Shown piece by piece: positions 9,388 through 19,053 of a stretch of 64,000 bases of DNA. Under the pieces are notes generated by a model. That model saw only the letters and a program-made list of their open reading frames with translations, was not told the DNA's origin and ran no database searches. Source of the stretch: an uncultured Bacteroides sp. Its GTDB lineage: Bacteria > Bacteroidota > Bacteroidia > Bacteroidales > Bacteroidaceae. Each line of letters opens with the position of its first letter. Position 1 is the stretch's first letter. A program made the position numbers and the translations under genes. The stretch covers positions 124,001 through 188,000 of the forward strand of contig NZ_OY782493.1 in NCBI RefSeq assembly GCF_963677715.1. The letters run 5' to 3'.

Positions 9388-9738
9388 ATGGAAAAACCTT
9401 ATGAAGTTTTATTCTTTCTGGAGAATGAATCGGTTGCCATTGTCGAAATCAAACGGACGGATCTGCCTGAATCGGCTACGCCGGACATGAAATATCATTG
9501 GGTGAGATGCACTAAAAGCAATCATCTGGTAGATCTCTTCACGTTTTGGAAAATGAATGCCACAGATGAGTTGCAGGAACGTTGGTTTGAACAGGGAGAG
9601 CTAAAATTCTCCCCGCTCAGCGGTTACTTTGAAGATAGTGCCGGGCGCATATCACTGCAAAACCATACAGGCAATTTACCGCCCGAAGAAGTTTTGTGCC
9701 CTATCTGTAACGCTCTGGATATCTTTTATAATAAATAA
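9388..9738 (+). CDS. Conserved-looking hypothetical protein with C-terminal CxxC
   Basis: 116 aa, not recognised. It is acidic and aromatic (MKYHWVRCTKSNHLVDLFTFWKMN) and ends with CPICNALDIFYNK, a CPxC pair that might bind metal but has no second pair to complete a ribbon. There is no signal peptide or membrane segment, so it is probably cytoplasmic. It starts after the inverted repeat at 9320-9371 and is followed 12 bp later by the thioesterase gene, so the two are probably co-expressed. Confidence 0.6.
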   Translation: MEKPYEVLFFLENESVAIVEIKRTDLPESATPDMKYHWVRCTKSNHLVDLFTFWKMNATDELQERWFEQGELKFSPLSGYFEDSAGRISLQNHTGNLPPEEVLCPICNALDIFYNK

Positions 9739-9750
9739 ACGCACGAAATT

Positions 9751-10242
9751 ATGAAGAAGATCATCAATCCCTGGAAAGGGAAGGAAGGATACAATTGTTT
9801 TGGTTGTGCTCCGCACAATACCGCCGGCGTAAAGATGGAATTTTATGAAGACGGTGATGAGATAGTTAGCCTTTGGCACCTCAAGCCCGAATATCAGGGA
9901 TGGATAAACACGTTGCATGGCGGCATACAGTCGGTCTTGCTCGATGAAATCTGCGCATGGGTTATTCTGCGTAAACTTCAAACTACCGGGGTGACTTCAA
10001 AAATGGAAACGCGTTATTTGAAATCCATCGATACTACAAATGACCACGTGGTGCTCCGTGCACGTATTCAGGAAAAGAAGCGCAACATTATTCTGGTTGA
10101 AGCAGGCTTGTATAACCAACAAGGAGAACTCTGTACCAAATCACTCTGCACTTATTTTACTTTCTCGCAAGAAAAGTCGAAAACCGAAATGCACTTCATG
10201 GGTTGCGAAGTAGAAGAGGAAGAGGTGAACCCGTTTCTCTGA
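9751..10242 (+). CDS. PaaI/YiiD-type hotdog-fold thioesterase
   Basis: 163 aa. The hotdog signature NTLHGGIQSVLLDE (about residues 51-64) carries the HGG motif of the PaaI thioesterase group. It is preceded by NCFGCAPHNTAGVKMEF, a cysteine-containing N-terminal region seen in many of these proteins. The expected reaction is hydrolysis of an acyl-CoA thioester; the substrate cannot be told. The C-terminus ends in an acidic run EVEEEEVNPFL. It is the last gene before the his promoter. Confidence 0.82.
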   Translation: MKKIINPWKGKEGYNCFGCAPHNTAGVKMEFYEDGDEIVSLWHLKPEYQGWINTLHGGIQSVLLDEICAWVILRKLQTTGVTSKMETRYLKSIDTTNDHVVLRARIQEKKRNIILVEAGLYNQQGELCTKSLCTYFTFSQEKSKTEMHFMGCEVEEEEVNPFL

Positions 10243-10366
10243 GCCGGGCAATTAAACATTACCTCATACAAGGGTTGTTTTTAAAGAACTGTCATTTGAA
10301 AAACCATTGTAATGGAGGCCTTTCAATAACAATTCCTAATTAAACCATTGTTTTTTGTGATAATTG

Positions 10367-10398
10367 TTTGCGCGTTTAAAAGAAATGCTTTACTTTTG
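10367..10398 (+). promoter_or_regulatory. Promoter of the his operon, Bacteroides type
   Basis: TTTG (10367-10370), exactly 20 bp, then TACTTTTG (10391-10398) match the Bacteroides -33/-7 consensus without mismatch. Transcription should begin near 10405, so the RNA would carry the His-rich leader peptide and attenuator ahead of hisG. The stretch 10243-10366 shows nothing else that I recognise. Confidence 0.8.
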
Positions 10399-10418
10399 CC
10401 CCAGATAAAACAGAATAT

Positions 10419-10463
10419 ATGATTTATACAACTACACATCATCATCATTCTCCTGACGAATAA
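10419..10463 (+). CDS. hisL: Histidine operon leader peptide (four consecutive His codons)
   Basis: A 14-codon open frame reads MIYTTTHHHHSPDE and stops at TAA. Four CAT codons in a row, about 14 nt after the predicted transcription start and 40 nt before a terminator hairpin, are what a his attenuator needs: ribosome stalling under histidine shortage should favour an antiterminator. The fit to the operon product makes chance unlikely. The exact anti-terminator pairing was not resolved by eye. Confidence 0.8.
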   Translation: MIYTTTHHHHSPDE

Positions 10464-10503
10464 CTCGGTGGGCATGTATGATTTTGTATAGAGATGATAT
10501 AGC

Positions 10504-10533
10504 AAGGCTTACCGGTGAGGTAAGCCTTTTTTT
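10504..10533 (+). terminator. Attenuator hairpin of the his operon
   Basis: AAGGCTTACC (10504-10513) pairs perfectly with GGTAAGCCTT (10519-10528) across a 5-nt loop and runs straight into a T tract ending at 10533. It sits between the His-rich leader peptide and hisG (10571), so it would stop transcription before the structural genes unless prevented. Confidence 0.85.
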
Positions 10534-10570
10534 GTTCCCCTTAGCCAATATAAATTAGAAAGATAGAATT

Positions 10571-11422
10571 ATGTTAAGAATTGCAGTACAAGCCAAAGGC
10601 CGTCTTTTTGAAGAAACAATGGCTCTCTTTGAAGAGTCTGATATTAAATTGAGTTCGTACAAACGTACTTTATTGGTACAATCCACCAACTTTCCTGTCG
10701 AAGTATTGTTTCTTCGTGATGACGATATCCCTCAGTCGGTAGCTACCGGTGTGGCCGATCTGGGCATAGTAGGCGAGAATGAATATGTAGAGAAAAAAGA
10801 GGATGCCGTGCTTGTTAAGCGTCTGGGATTCAGCAAATGCCGGTTGTCATTGGCCATGCCCAAAGATATTGAATATCCCGGCTTGCAATGGTTTAACGGG
10901 AAAAAGATTGCCACCTCTTACCCTGTTATTCTGAAAGAATATATGAAGGCCCATGGCATTGATACGGAAGTACACGTCATCACCGGCTCGGTAGAGGTAG
11001 CTCCCGGCATTGGTTTGGCGGATGCTATTTTTGATATTGTGAGTTCCGGCTCTACTCTGGTCAGTAATCGGCTGAAAGAGGTGGAAGTGATAATGAAGTC
11101 CGAAGCACTGCTCATAGCCAATAAAGAGTTAAGTGAGGAGAAAACAGAGGTACTGAACGAACTTCTGTTTCGCATGGATGCTGTGAAAACAGCCGAAGAT
11201 AAAAAGTATGTGTTGATGAATGCTCCGAAAGACAAACTGGAAGAGATCATCGCTGTGCTCCCGGGCATGAAGAGCCCCACGGTGATGCCGCTGGCACAAG
11301 AAGACTGGTGCTCTGTGCATACGGTACTCGACGAGAAACGTTTCTGGGAAATTATCGGAAAACTGAAAGCACTTGGTGCCGAAGGTATTTTGGTATTGCC
11401 AATAGAGAAAATGATATTGTAG
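10571..11422 (+). CDS. hisG: ATP phosphoribosyltransferase, long form with regulatory domain
   Basis: 283 aa. Catalyses the first step of histidine synthesis: PRPP + ATP to phosphoribosyl-ATP. The family segments AVQAKGRLFEET, DLGIVGENEY and DAIFDIVSSGSTLVSNRL are present. The length and the C-terminal ACT-like region (from about residue 210, ending EGILVLPIEKMIL) identify the long form HisG(L), which senses histidine itself and does not need HisZ. It is the first gene after the attenuator, 37 nt downstream of its T-run. Confidence 0.97.
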   Translation: MLRIAVQAKGRLFEETMALFEESDIKLSSYKRTLLVQSTNFPVEVLFLRDDDIPQSVATGVADLGIVGENEYVEKKEDAVLVKRLGFSKCRLSLAMPKDIEYPGLQWFNGKKIATSYPVILKEYMKAHGIDTEVHVITGSVEVAPGIGLADAIFDIVSSGSTLVSNRLKEVEVIMKSEALLIANKELSEEKTEVLNELLFRMDAVKTAEDKKYVLMNAPKDKLEEIIAVLPGMKSPTVMPLAQEDWCSVHTVLDEKRFWEIIGKLKALGAEGILVLPIEKMIL

Positions 11423-11494
11423 GAATCAGGACATTTATATGTTTCAGCTGTTTGGATACTCTATCAGTAGTGCAACAATAAAATAATAAGAAGT

Positions 11495-12784
11495 ATGATT
11501 TTAATTAATTATCCCGATAAAGAGCAGTGGGCAGAGATTCTTCGTCGTCCTTCGCTTGATACAGAGAACCTTTTTGACACTGTTCAAACTATTATCGACC
11601 GCGTAAAGGCGGAAGGTGATAAGGCCGTTCTGGCTTATGAATCGATGTTCGATAAGGTTGCGCTCAGTACTTTGGTTGTTAGCGATGAAGAGATGTCCGA
11701 AGCCGAAGATGCAGTTCATGTAGAGTTGAAGGCAGCTATCTATCTGGCCAAGAAGAACATAGAAACCTTTCATGCCGCACAACGCTTTGAAGGTAAAAAA
11801 GTGGAAACGGTAGCAGGCGTTACTTGTTGGCAGAAGGCGGTTGGTATAGAGAAAGTGGGTTTGTACATTCCCGGCGGAACGGCTCCCTTGTTCTCTACCG
11901 TGCTGATGCTGGCTGTGCCCGCCAAGTTGGCCGGTTGCCGGGAAGTTGTACTTTGCAGCCCTCCGGGTAAAGACGGGAAGATACACCCTGCCGTACTTTT
12001 TGCTGCCCGCGTGGCGGGAGTAAGTAAGATTTTCAAGGTCGGAGGTGTGCAAGCCATTGCCGCTATGGCTTATGGCACGGAAAGCGTTCCAAAGGTGTAC
12101 AAGATATTCGGGCCCGGCAACCAATATGTTACAGCCGCCAAGCAGCTGGTCAGCCTGCGCGATGTAGCCATCGACATGCCGGCAGGTCCTTCGGAAGTAG
12201 AAGTCTTGGCCGATGAGTCTGCCAATCCGGTATTTGTGGCAGCCGACTTGCTGTCGCAGGCCGAACACGGAATAGATAGTCAGGCAATGCTTATCACTAC
12301 CTCGGAGAAGTTGCAGAAGGAAGTAAAGTACGAAGTTGAACGCCAACTGGGGCACTTGCCCCGTAAAGATATAGCCGCTAAGTCATTGGCCAACAGTAAG
12401 TTGATTTTGGTGAAAGACATAGAAGAAGCTTTGCTGATGACCAACTCTTATGCGCCGGAGCATCTTATTATTCAAACGAAAGATTATCGGACGATAGCCG
12501 AACAGGTGGTGAATGCCGGCTCTGTATTTCTAGGCCCTTTATCGCCCGAAAGTGCAGGCGATTATGCCTCGGGCACTAATCATACACTGCCAACTAATGG
12601 TTATGCCAAAGCCTACAGTGGTGTTAGTCTGGATAGTTTTATCCGTAAAATCACGTTTCAGGAAATACTGCCTGAAGGCATGCGTACCATTGGCCCTGCT
12701 ATTGAGGTAATGGCGGCCAACGAACAACTTGATGCACACAAGAATGCAGTAACCGTGAGACTGGATGCCTTAAACAAACAATAA
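11495..12784 (+). CDS. hisD: Histidinol dehydrogenase
   Basis: 429 aa, the usual length. Performs the last two oxidations, histidinol to histidine, with NAD and a zinc ion. The signature YIPGGTAPLFSTVLMLAVPA, the nucleotide-binding region FGPGNQYVTAAK, and DMPAGPSEVEVLADE are all present, as are the catalytic and zinc-ligand segments LLSQAEHGIDSQ, SYAPEHL and ASGTNHTLPT. It lies 72 bp after hisG and 15 bp before hisC. Confidence 0.97.
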   Translation: MILINYPDKEQWAEILRRPSLDTENLFDTVQTIIDRVKAEGDKAVLAYESMFDKVALSTLVVSDEEMSEAEDAVHVELKAAIYLAKKNIETFHAAQRFEGKKVETVAGVTCWQKAVGIEKVGLYIPGGTAPLFSTVLMLAVPAKLAGCREVVLCSPPGKDGKIHPAVLFAARVAGVSKIFKVGGVQAIAAMAYGTESVPKVYKIFGPGNQYVTAAKQLVSLRDVAIDMPAGPSEVEVLADESANPVFVAADLLSQAEHGIDSQAMLITTSEKLQKEVKYEVERQLGHLPRKDIAAKSLANSKLILVKDIEEALLMTNSYAPEHLIIQTKDYRTIAEQVVNAGSVFLGPLSPESAGDYASGTNHTLPTNGYAKAYSGVSLDSFIRKITFQEILPEGMRTIGPAIEVMAANEQLDAHKNAVTVRLDALNKQ

Positions 12785-12799
12785 ATCTACTAAGAAGCG

Positions 12800-13840
12800 A
12801 TGAAACCATTAAAAGAACTTACCCGGCCGAATATAGGAGCGTTGAAGCCTTACTCTTCGGCACGCGATGAATATAACGGAGCTGCGGCTTCAGTGTTTCT
12901 GGATGCGAATGAAAATCCGTATAACTTGCCTCATAATCGTTATCCCGATCCTATGCAGCGGGATCTGAAAAAGGAATTGGCTAAGATAAAGAAAGTATCT
13001 GCCGAGCATATTTTTCTGGGCAATGGTAGTGATGAGGCTATCGACCTTGTGTATCGTGCTTTTTGCGTGCCGGGCAGTGATAATGTGGTAGCTATTGATC
13101 CTACTTACGGCATGTATAAGGTTTGTGCCGATGTAAATGATGTGGAGTATCGCAAAGTATTACTCGATGATTCGTATCAGTTCTCGGCCGACAGGCTGCT
13201 TGCGGCAACGGACGAACATACTAAACTGATCTTCCTCTGTTCGCCCAATAACCCTACGGGTAACGACCTGCTTCGCGGCGAGATAGAGAAAACACTCGAT
13301 CGGTTCGACGGATTGGTCATTCTGGATGAGGCATACAATGACTTCTCCGAAACCCCTTCTTTCTTGGCTCAACTCGATAAATACCCTAACTTGGTTGTGT
13401 TACAAACATTCTCAAAAGCATGGGGATGTGCCGCTATCCGTTTAGGAATGGCATTTGCTTCTGTCGAGATTATTGCTATTCTTAGCAAGATAAAGTATCC
13501 GTATAATGTGAATCAACTTACTCAGCAGCAGGCCATTAACATGCTTCATAGATACTACGAAATAGAACGTTGGGTAAGCACATTGAAAGAAGAACGCACC
13601 TATCTGATGAAAGCTTTTACCAAGCTGTCGTGTGTGCAACAAGTGTTCCATTCGGATGCCAATTTCTTCTTGACTCGTGTTTCGGATGCCGGTGCCATTT
13701 ATCATTATCTGGTAGATAAAGGTATTATTGTGCGCAATCGCAGTTCCATTTCTCTCTGTGGAAATTGTCTGCGCGTCACTGTGGGTACACGGGTGGAAAA
13801 CGAGCAACTGTTGAAGGCTTTGCAGGTTTACGGGAAGTGA
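12800..13840 (+). CDS. hisC: Histidinol-phosphate aminotransferase
   Basis: 346 aa, a class I/II PLP aminotransferase. Converts imidazole acetol phosphate and glutamate to histidinol phosphate. Seen are [47 protein letters not shown] and the PLP-lysine region [16 protein letters not shown]. It follows hisD by 15 bp. The 214-bp gap to hisB shows no clear gene or terminator. Confidence 0.96.
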   Translation: MKPLKELTRPNIGALKPYSSARDEYNGAAASVFLDANENPYNLPHNRYPDPMQRDLKKELAKIKKVSAEHIFLGNGSDEAIDLVYRAFCVPGSDNVVAIDPTYGMYKVCADVNDVEYRKVLLDDSYQFSADRLLAATDEHTKLIFLCSPNNPTGNDLLRGEIEKTLDRFDGLVILDEAYNDFSETPSFLAQLDKYPNLVVLQTFSKAWGCAAIRLGMAFASVEIIAILSKIKYPYNVNQLTQQQAINMLHRYYEIERWVSTLKEERTYLMKAFTKLSCVQQVFHSDANFFLTRVSDAGAIYHYLVDKGIIVRNRSSISLCGNCLRVTVGTRVENEQLLKALQVYGK

Positions 13841-14054
13841 CTCTTTAAACATCTTTGAAGAAAACTTTCGTCGTAGGGGGTTATTTACAAAGTTGTACTC
13901 ATGCAATGAGACTGGAATCTGTAAATAGAAAGAGATTTATTAGTGAGTGACTATGTAAATTGTTCATGTTGTGAGAGGTTGTATAATTAGTAATATCGTC
14001 CCTGTGTGTTATTTGCCGAAAGACAACTAGCGCAAGGGGCAAACCAAGAATCAA

Positions 14055-15179
14055 ATGAAAAAGAAAGTATTATTTATAGATAGAGACGGTACAATTGTGA
14101 TTGAACCGCCGGTGGATTATCAGCTCGACTCGTTAGAGAAGTTGGCGTTTTACCCGAAAGTGTTTCGTAATCTGGGTTTCATTCGTAGCAAGCTCGACTT
14201 TGAATTTGTGATGGTGACTAACCAAGACGGGTTGGGAACAGCTTCTTTTCCCGAAGAAACCTTTTGGCCGGCACACAACCTGATGTTAAAAACTTTAGAA
14301 GGTGAAGGTATCTTGTTTGATGACATTCTGATAGATCGTAGTATGCCCGCCGACAATGCACCGACCCGTAAACCCCGTACCGGTATGTTGTCTAAATATA
14401 TCAATAACCCCGAGTACGATCTTGCCGGAAGCTTTGTGATAGGTGACCGCCATACGGACGTGGAGTTGGCTAAGAATCTTGGTTGCCGTGCTATCTATTT
14501 GCAAGAATCGACTGCCGAACTGAAAGAGAAAGATCTTGCGGATGTTTGTGTATTGGTAACGACCGACTGGGATAAAGTGGCCGAGTTCCTTTTTGCCGGA
14601 GAGCGCAAAGCGGAAGTGCGCCGCACTACCAAGGAAACGGATATCTTCGTCTCTCTGAACCTCGATGGCAACGGTGCGTGCGACATCACTACCGGTCTCG
14701 GATTCTTCGATCACATGTTGGAACAAATAGGCAAGCACTCCGGCATGGACTTAACGATCAAAGTAAAAGGAGATTTGGAGGTTGACGAGCATCATACCAT
14801 TGAAGATACGGCCATTGCTCTGGGCGATTGCATCTACAAAGCGCTGGGCGATAAGCGAGGCATAGAACGTTACGGTTACGCCCTGCCTATGGACGATTGT
14901 CTCTGTCAGGTCTGTCTCGATTTTGGCGGGCGTCCCTGGTTAGTGTGGGATGCTGACTTCCATCGGGAGAAGATAGGAGAGATGCCTACCGAAATGTTTC
15001 TGCACTTTTTCAAATCGCTTAGTGACGCCGCCCGCATGAATCTTAATATCAAAGCCGAGGGACAAAACGAACATCATAAGATAGAAGGAATATTCAAAGC
15101 CTTAGCGCGTGCGCTTAAAATGGCAATCAAAAGAGATATCTATCACTTTGAGTTGCCAAGTTCGAAAGGAGTGCTTTAA
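14055..15179 (+). CDS. hisB: Bifunctional histidinol-phosphatase / imidazoleglycerol-phosphate dehydratase
   Basis: 374 aa, a fusion like that of Enterobacteria. Residues 1-165 are a HAD-type phosphatase ([40 protein letters not shown]). Residues from about 190 are the IGP dehydratase with the manganese-binding repeats [26 protein letters not shown] and [14 protein letters not shown]. The two halves catalyse steps 8 and 6 of histidine synthesis. hisA, hisF, hisH and hisI are not in this window. Confidence 0.96.
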   Translation: MKKKVLFIDRDGTIVIEPPVDYQLDSLEKLAFYPKVFRNLGFIRSKLDFEFVMVTNQDGLGTASFPEETFWPAHNLMLKTLEGEGILFDDILIDRSMPADNAPTRKPRTGMLSKYINNPEYDLAGSFVIGDRHTDVELAKNLGCRAIYLQESTAELKEKDLADVCVLVTTDWDKVAEFLFAGERKAEVRRTTKETDIFVSLNLDGNGACDITTGLGFFDHMLEQIGKHSGMDLTIKVKGDLEVDEHHTIEDTAIALGDCIYKALGDKRGIERYGYALPMDDCLCQVCLDFGGRPWLVWDADFHREKIGEMPTEMFLHFFKSLSDAARMNLNIKAEGQNEHHKIEGIFKALARALKMAIKRDIYHFELPSSKGVL

Positions 15180-15328
15180 TAAGCGTTGAGTAGCATGTGG
15201 CAAAACACATAAGTGTTTTTTTGATAATAACCGGATGAATAACAATTATGCACCCGGAAAACTTTCCCCGGCATGATCTGTCCTGTTTTAGGCGATTTTG
15301 CAACTTTTCAGCTTACAATTGCTTGGTT

Positions 15329-15817
15329 TTACAAACATTTTTGGAAAGCGATTCTTGGCGTTCCGTTGGCTATGTAGATGATGCCGCAGGTGACGTAGCC
15401 GTTCTTCTTTAATAAATTCTGCATCACCACATTATCATGGTGGGTGTCGACCCGAATGTTTTTGCACTGATCAAAACACCATTGCAGGCAAAAGGTACCT
15501 ATTCCTTTACTTTTACCTGTTCCGGCCAGGCGATGTACAACCCCGTATGGTCTGTCGTTCAGCCATTGTCCGTCGTAAATCTTGAGGTAGGTAGCATCTT
15601 CTCCCTGTATGAAACAAAAGGTGGCAACAATCTCATTATCATCGTCTGTGCAAACGTAACTGTTTCCGTTTGTAATATCTTTCATCGCTATTTCACGCGA
15701 AGGATAGCCGTCAATCCACTGGTTGTTGTTACCGGTCTTTCGCATAAACAGTTTCGCCTGAGCGTAGATGTTCATTAATGTGTCGAGTTCTTCTAATTGC
15801 GTCTTTCTTATTTCCAT
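15329..15817 (-). CDS. GNAT-family N-acetyltransferase
   Basis: 162 aa. The fold is suggested by MEIRKTQLEELDTLMNIYAQAK at the start, the strand VATFCFIQGEDATYLKIYDGQW, and the acetyl-CoA loop region VHRLAGTGKSKGIGTFCLQWC, which carries a GxGxG-like turn. The C-terminus RVDTHHDNVVMQNLLKKNGYVTCGIIYI is typical of this superfamily. The substrate is unknown. It converges with hisB, with about 150 bp of unassigned sequence between. Confidence 0.85.
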   Translation of the reverse strand: MEIRKTQLEELDTLMNIYAQAKLFMRKTGNNNQWIDGYPSREIAMKDITNGNSYVCTDDDNEIVATFCFIQGEDATYLKIYDGQWLNDRPYGVVHRLAGTGKSKGIGTFCLQWCFDQCKNIRVDTHHDNVVMQNLLKKNGYVTCGIIYIANGTPRIAFQKCL

Positions 15818-15989
15818 AAGTTGTCATATGATAATTCATTAGCTGAAAAAGTCCTCAAAAATAGCTATTTTTACTCTAATCACATTACTTTGCACGATTG
15901 TTATCGGGATCTAAATAAAAGAGAGAGGCTACTTCAAATAATGAAGCAACCTCTCAAATCTTTAATTCTAATCGTTTGTCTTTTCTTTT

Positions 15990-16454
15990 CTATTCTTTCA
16001 CTTTTAATAGAAAATCATCAATGGCTTTTTTGTACGTAGCCTTATCTGCAGCCCCGCGGAAAAGCTGTGGTTCTCCGGTTACGGGTATGTACACAATCAA
16101 CGGAATGCTGGAAGCCTGAAACAGGGAAGCCAATTCATTTTCTTTGTCTACATCTACCTTGTAGAAAAGGACTTTTCCGTCGTATTCTTTCGCCAGAGTC
16201 TTCATAATGGGAGCCACCATGCGGCAGGGTCCGCACCAATCGGCATATAAGTCGATAACGGCAGGTTTATTGCCTTTATATTTCCATTCGGGCGACTTTT
16301 CGAAATCGAACACGTCGCTAACGAATAGAGCCTTGGTCATTGCAATTACCTCCCCACTCTGAACCTCTTTTTTAGCTTCTTTCGTCTGGTGGCTGGCAGC
16401 AAAAGCAATACCTGCCATCGCAGCAAAAATAAAAGTGATTAATGATCTTTTCAT
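15990..16454 (-). CDS. Exported thioredoxin-fold protein with CGPC
   Basis: 154 aa. A signal peptide (KRSLITFIFAAMAGIAFA) is followed by a thioredoxin domain with the active site DWCGPCRM and the conserved cis-proline segment SSIPLIVYIP. It is probably a periplasmic disulfide oxidoreductase. It lies only 4 bp downstream of a cytoplasmic-type thioredoxin gene on the same strand, so two thioredoxins for different compartments are made from one transcript. Confidence 0.88.
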   Translation of the reverse strand: MKRSLITFIFAAMAGIAFAASHQTKEAKKEVQSGEVIAMTKALFVSDVFDFEKSPEWKYKGNKPAVIDLYADWCGPCRMVAPIMKTLAKEYDGKVLFYKVDVDKENELASLFQASSIPLIVYIPVTGEPQLFRGAADKATYKKAIDDFLLKVKE

Positions 16455-16458
16455 TTTA

Positions 16459-16755
16459 TTAAATGTATTGTTCTATAACTCCCTTCAACTCTTTGCCTTG
16501 AACAACGCCCGAGTGTCGCCACAGAGATTCTCCGTTTTTAAAAAGGATGAAAGTCGGTACGGCTTGTATGCGGTATTCTTCGGCCAGATTCTCAAACTTG
16601 TCCACATCTATTTTTACGATGCGGGCTTTCTCTCCCAATTGGTCTTTAACTTCTTCCAGAACGGGTTTCATCGCTTTGCAAGGGCCGCACCATTCGGCGA
16701 AGAAATCTATTAAGACGGGGCTCTTTGATTGTATTAATTCTTCAAACTTTTGCAT
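16459..16755 (-). CDS. trxA: Thioredoxin
   Basis: 98 aa when started at MQKFEELIQ. The longer open frame to 16800 adds a non-conserved basic segment and is unlikely. The active site is [11 protein letters not shown], and the cis-Pro segment is [13 protein letters not shown]. Normal thioredoxin length, no signal peptide, so cytoplasmic. First gene of a two-gene unit with the exported thioredoxin at 15990. Confidence 0.93.
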   Translation of the reverse strand: MQKFEELIQSKSPVLIDFFAEWCGPCKAMKPVLEEVKDQLGEKARIVKIDVDKFENLAEEYRIQAVPTFILFKNGESLWRHSGVVQGKELKGVIEQYI

Positions 16756-16920
16756 ATCATTTTCTCTTAATTGTAAATAATGGGCCCTTTGAGGCCGCAA
16801 ATCTAATAACTAATTTCAATAAAAACATTGAGATTTGAATATTGTTCATCGTATAGTAACCTTACAGACATCACCTTGTAATCTATAAATGGGATTTTTG
16901 CATAACAAAATTAAAAGATT

Positions 16921-17730
16921 ATGCATTTACGCACGTATTACCCAACAGTGGTTCTTTCTGATATACATTTAGGAACGCCACACTCAAAAACAGAAGAAGT
17001 GAGTAGTTTTCTTAAATCGATCAATTGCGATCGGTTGATATTGAACGGTGATATTATTGACGGATGGCATTTGCAAAAGAGTGGCCTGCATAAATGGAAG
17101 GCCAAGCATACGGAGTTTTTCAAGGTTATCATGAAAATGATGGAGAACTTTGGCACGGAAGTGATTTATGTCCGTGGCAATCATGATGACTTTTTAGACA
17201 GCCTGGCACCGTTGAATTTCTATAATGTGAAGATTGTAAAGGATTGTATTTACGAAAGCCACGGAAAGCGTTACTACGTTACGCATGGCGATATATTCGA
17301 TTCCATAACAACAAAAATGAAATGGCTGGCAATGCTTGGCGATACAGGATATTCTCTGCTTTTGTGGATCAATAAAATTTATAATACCCGAAGAATGAAG
17401 CAAGGAAAGCCCTATTACTCGCTTTCGCAATCGATAAAGAACAGAGTGAAATCGGCCGTTTCGTATATTTCTGATTTTGAAAAGGAATTGGTGCAATTGG
17501 CTCGCGCAAAGAAGTGCAACGGAGTGATTTGCGGACACATTCATCATCCGGAAAATACTTATTACGATGGTATTCATTACCTCAACTCCGGTGATTGGGT
17601 AGAAACACTTTCTGCATTGACTGAAGATGAACAGGGCAACTGGACGGTTCGTTACTTCGACCAGATGCTGCTGAATAATACAGAGGAAGAAGAATTAAAA
17701 CAACCCAAACAAATAACGATAGCCTCATGA
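16921..17730 (+). CDS. Calcineurin-like phosphohydrolase of the LpxH / UDP-diacylglucosamine pyrophosphatase type
   Basis: 269 aa. The metallophosphoesterase ligands are all visible: SDIHLG near residue 15, GDIIDG near 42, RGNHDDF near 84, a histidine in THGDIFD near 122, and GHIHHPE near 204. The LpxH-like group cleaves UDP-2,3-diacylglucosamine in lipid A synthesis at the inner membrane. Whether this copy does so is not proven. The gene overlaps the following glycosyltransferase by 4 bp (ATGA), which suggests translational coupling and a shared envelope-lipid role. Confidence 0.8.
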   Translation: MHLRTYYPTVVLSDIHLGTPHSKTEEVSSFLKSINCDRLILNGDIIDGWHLQKSGLHKWKAKHTEFFKVIMKMMENFGTEVIYVRGNHDDFLDSLAPLNFYNVKIVKDCIYESHGKRYYVTHGDIFDSITTKMKWLAMLGDTGYSLLLWINKIYNTRRMKQGKPYYSLSQSIKNRVKSAVSYISDFEKELVQLARAKKCNGVICGHIHHPENTYYDGIHYLNSGDWVETLSALTEDEQGNWTVRYFDQMLLNNTEEEELKQPKQITIAS

Positions 17731-18851
17731 AATTTCTATTTATAGTGCAAGGTGAGGGTAGAGGCCATTTTACACAAGCCATAACCCTTGAAGAAATGTT
17801 GTTGCGCAACGGGCACGAAGTGGTAGAGGTGCTTGTTGGAAAGAGTTCGTCGAGAACGCTACCGGGCTTCTTTAATCGAAACATTAAAGCTCCGGTGAAG
17901 CGCTTTATCAGTCCGAATTTCCTGCCTACGCAGGAGAATAAACGAGCCAGCGTAACGAAGAGTCTGGCATATAACGTGGCTCGCGTACCGGAATATTTCC
18001 GGAGTATGTATTATATAAATCAACGAATTAAGGATACAGGGGCGGAAGTGGTTATCAACTTCTACGAATTGCTGACCGGCCTTACATATGCGCTTTTTCG
18101 ACCTTCCGCCCCTTATATTTGTATTGGTCATCAATATTTGTTTCTCCACAAAGAGTTTGAATTTCCGCACAAGGGAACGTCACAACTGGCTATGCTGCGT
18201 TTCTTTACCCGGCTAACCAGCATCGGAGCCATGAAGCGACTGGCTCTTTCGTTCAGGCAAATGGAGGAGGATGTTGACAATAATATTGCCGTAGTGCCGC
18301 CGTTGCTTAGGCGTGAGGTTACGGCATTGCAGCCCGAATCGGGAGATTATGTTCACGGTTATATGGTCAATTCGGGCTTTGCGGATAGCGTGCACGAATT
18401 CCATAAGTTGTATCCGGATGTTCCGATGCATTTTTTCTGGGACAAGTCGGATGAGGCCGAAGTGACCAAGGTGGATGATACGCTGTATTTTCATCAAATT
18501 GATGACGTGAAGTTCTTAAATTACATGTCAGGTTGCCGAGCCTATGCAAGCACGGCTGGTTTTGAGTCTATTTGCGAGGCTATGTATTTGGGTAAACCCG
18601 TGCTGATGGTACCTGCTCATATCGAACAAGATTGCAATGCTTATGATGCGCAAAAGGCAGGAGCGGGGATAGTGGCAAGCTCGTTTGACATTGAACCTTT
18701 GCTTCGCTTTTCGGAAGGCTATACTCCTAATCGGAGTTTTATGTATTGGGTTCGCAGCAGCGAACGCTTGATTGTAAATGAGTTGGAGACAACAACGAGT
18801 CCCCAACCGATTATCACTTTACCCAATTTTACCAAATACTTATCTATATGA
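17727..18851 (+). CDS. Glycosyltransferase (GT-B, MGT/UGT-like)
   Basis: 374 aa. The start FIVQGEGRGHFTQAITLEEML is the typical N-terminal donor or acceptor loop of MurG/UGT-like enzymes. The C-terminal STAGFESICEAMYLGKPVLMVPAHIEQDCNAYDA is the nucleotide-sugar binding block. Donor and acceptor are unknown. It is coupled by 4-bp overlaps to the phosphohydrolase before it and to a 60-aa protein after it, giving a tight three-gene unit. Confidence 0.85.
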   Translation: MKFLFIVQGEGRGHFTQAITLEEMLLRNGHEVVEVLVGKSSSRTLPGFFNRNIKAPVKRFISPNFLPTQENKRASVTKSLAYNVARVPEYFRSMYYINQRIKDTGAEVVINFYELLTGLTYALFRPSAPYICIGHQYLFLHKEFEFPHKGTSQLAMLRFFTRLTSIGAMKRLALSFRQMEEDVDNNIAVVPPLLRREVTALQPESGDYVHGYMVNSGFADSVHEFHKLYPDVPMHFFWDKSDEAEVTKVDDTLYFHQIDDVKFLNYMSGCRAYASTAGFESICEAMYLGKPVLMVPAHIEQDCNAYDAQKAGAGIVASSFDIEPLLRFSEGYTPNRSFMYWVRSSERLIVNELETTTSPQPIITLPNFTKYLSI

Positions 18852-19030
18852 AACTGAATAAAGAAGATTATGTACTTGAACGTACTTCAGACGGCGGCTA
18901 TTTTGCCTGGCTGTCTATGAATATGCAGTGCAATGCTTATGGTGACTCTCCCGAAGAGGCTGTAAACAACTTGCAAGAGATTATGGAAGAGATGATGGAC
19001 GAAATGTATCTGGTGGAGGATTTTGTTTAA
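18848..19030 (+). CDS. Small HicB-like protein without a toxin partner
   Basis: 60 aa. The segment GYFAWLSMNMQCNAYGDSPEEAVNNLQE resembles the partial RNase H-like fold of HicB antitoxins (strand, then GDTxEEAxxN helix). No HicA-like toxin gene is adjacent and no DNA-binding C-terminus is present. It overlaps the glycosyltransferase stop by 4 bp, so it is likely translated with it and may have a role unrelated to toxin-antitoxin function. The assignment is by pattern only. Confidence 0.6.
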   Translation: MKLNKEDYVLERTSDGGYFAWLSMNMQCNAYGDSPEEAVNNLQEIMEEMMDEMYLVEDFV

Positions 19031-19053
19031 TCCCCCACCGGATTGCATTCTAT

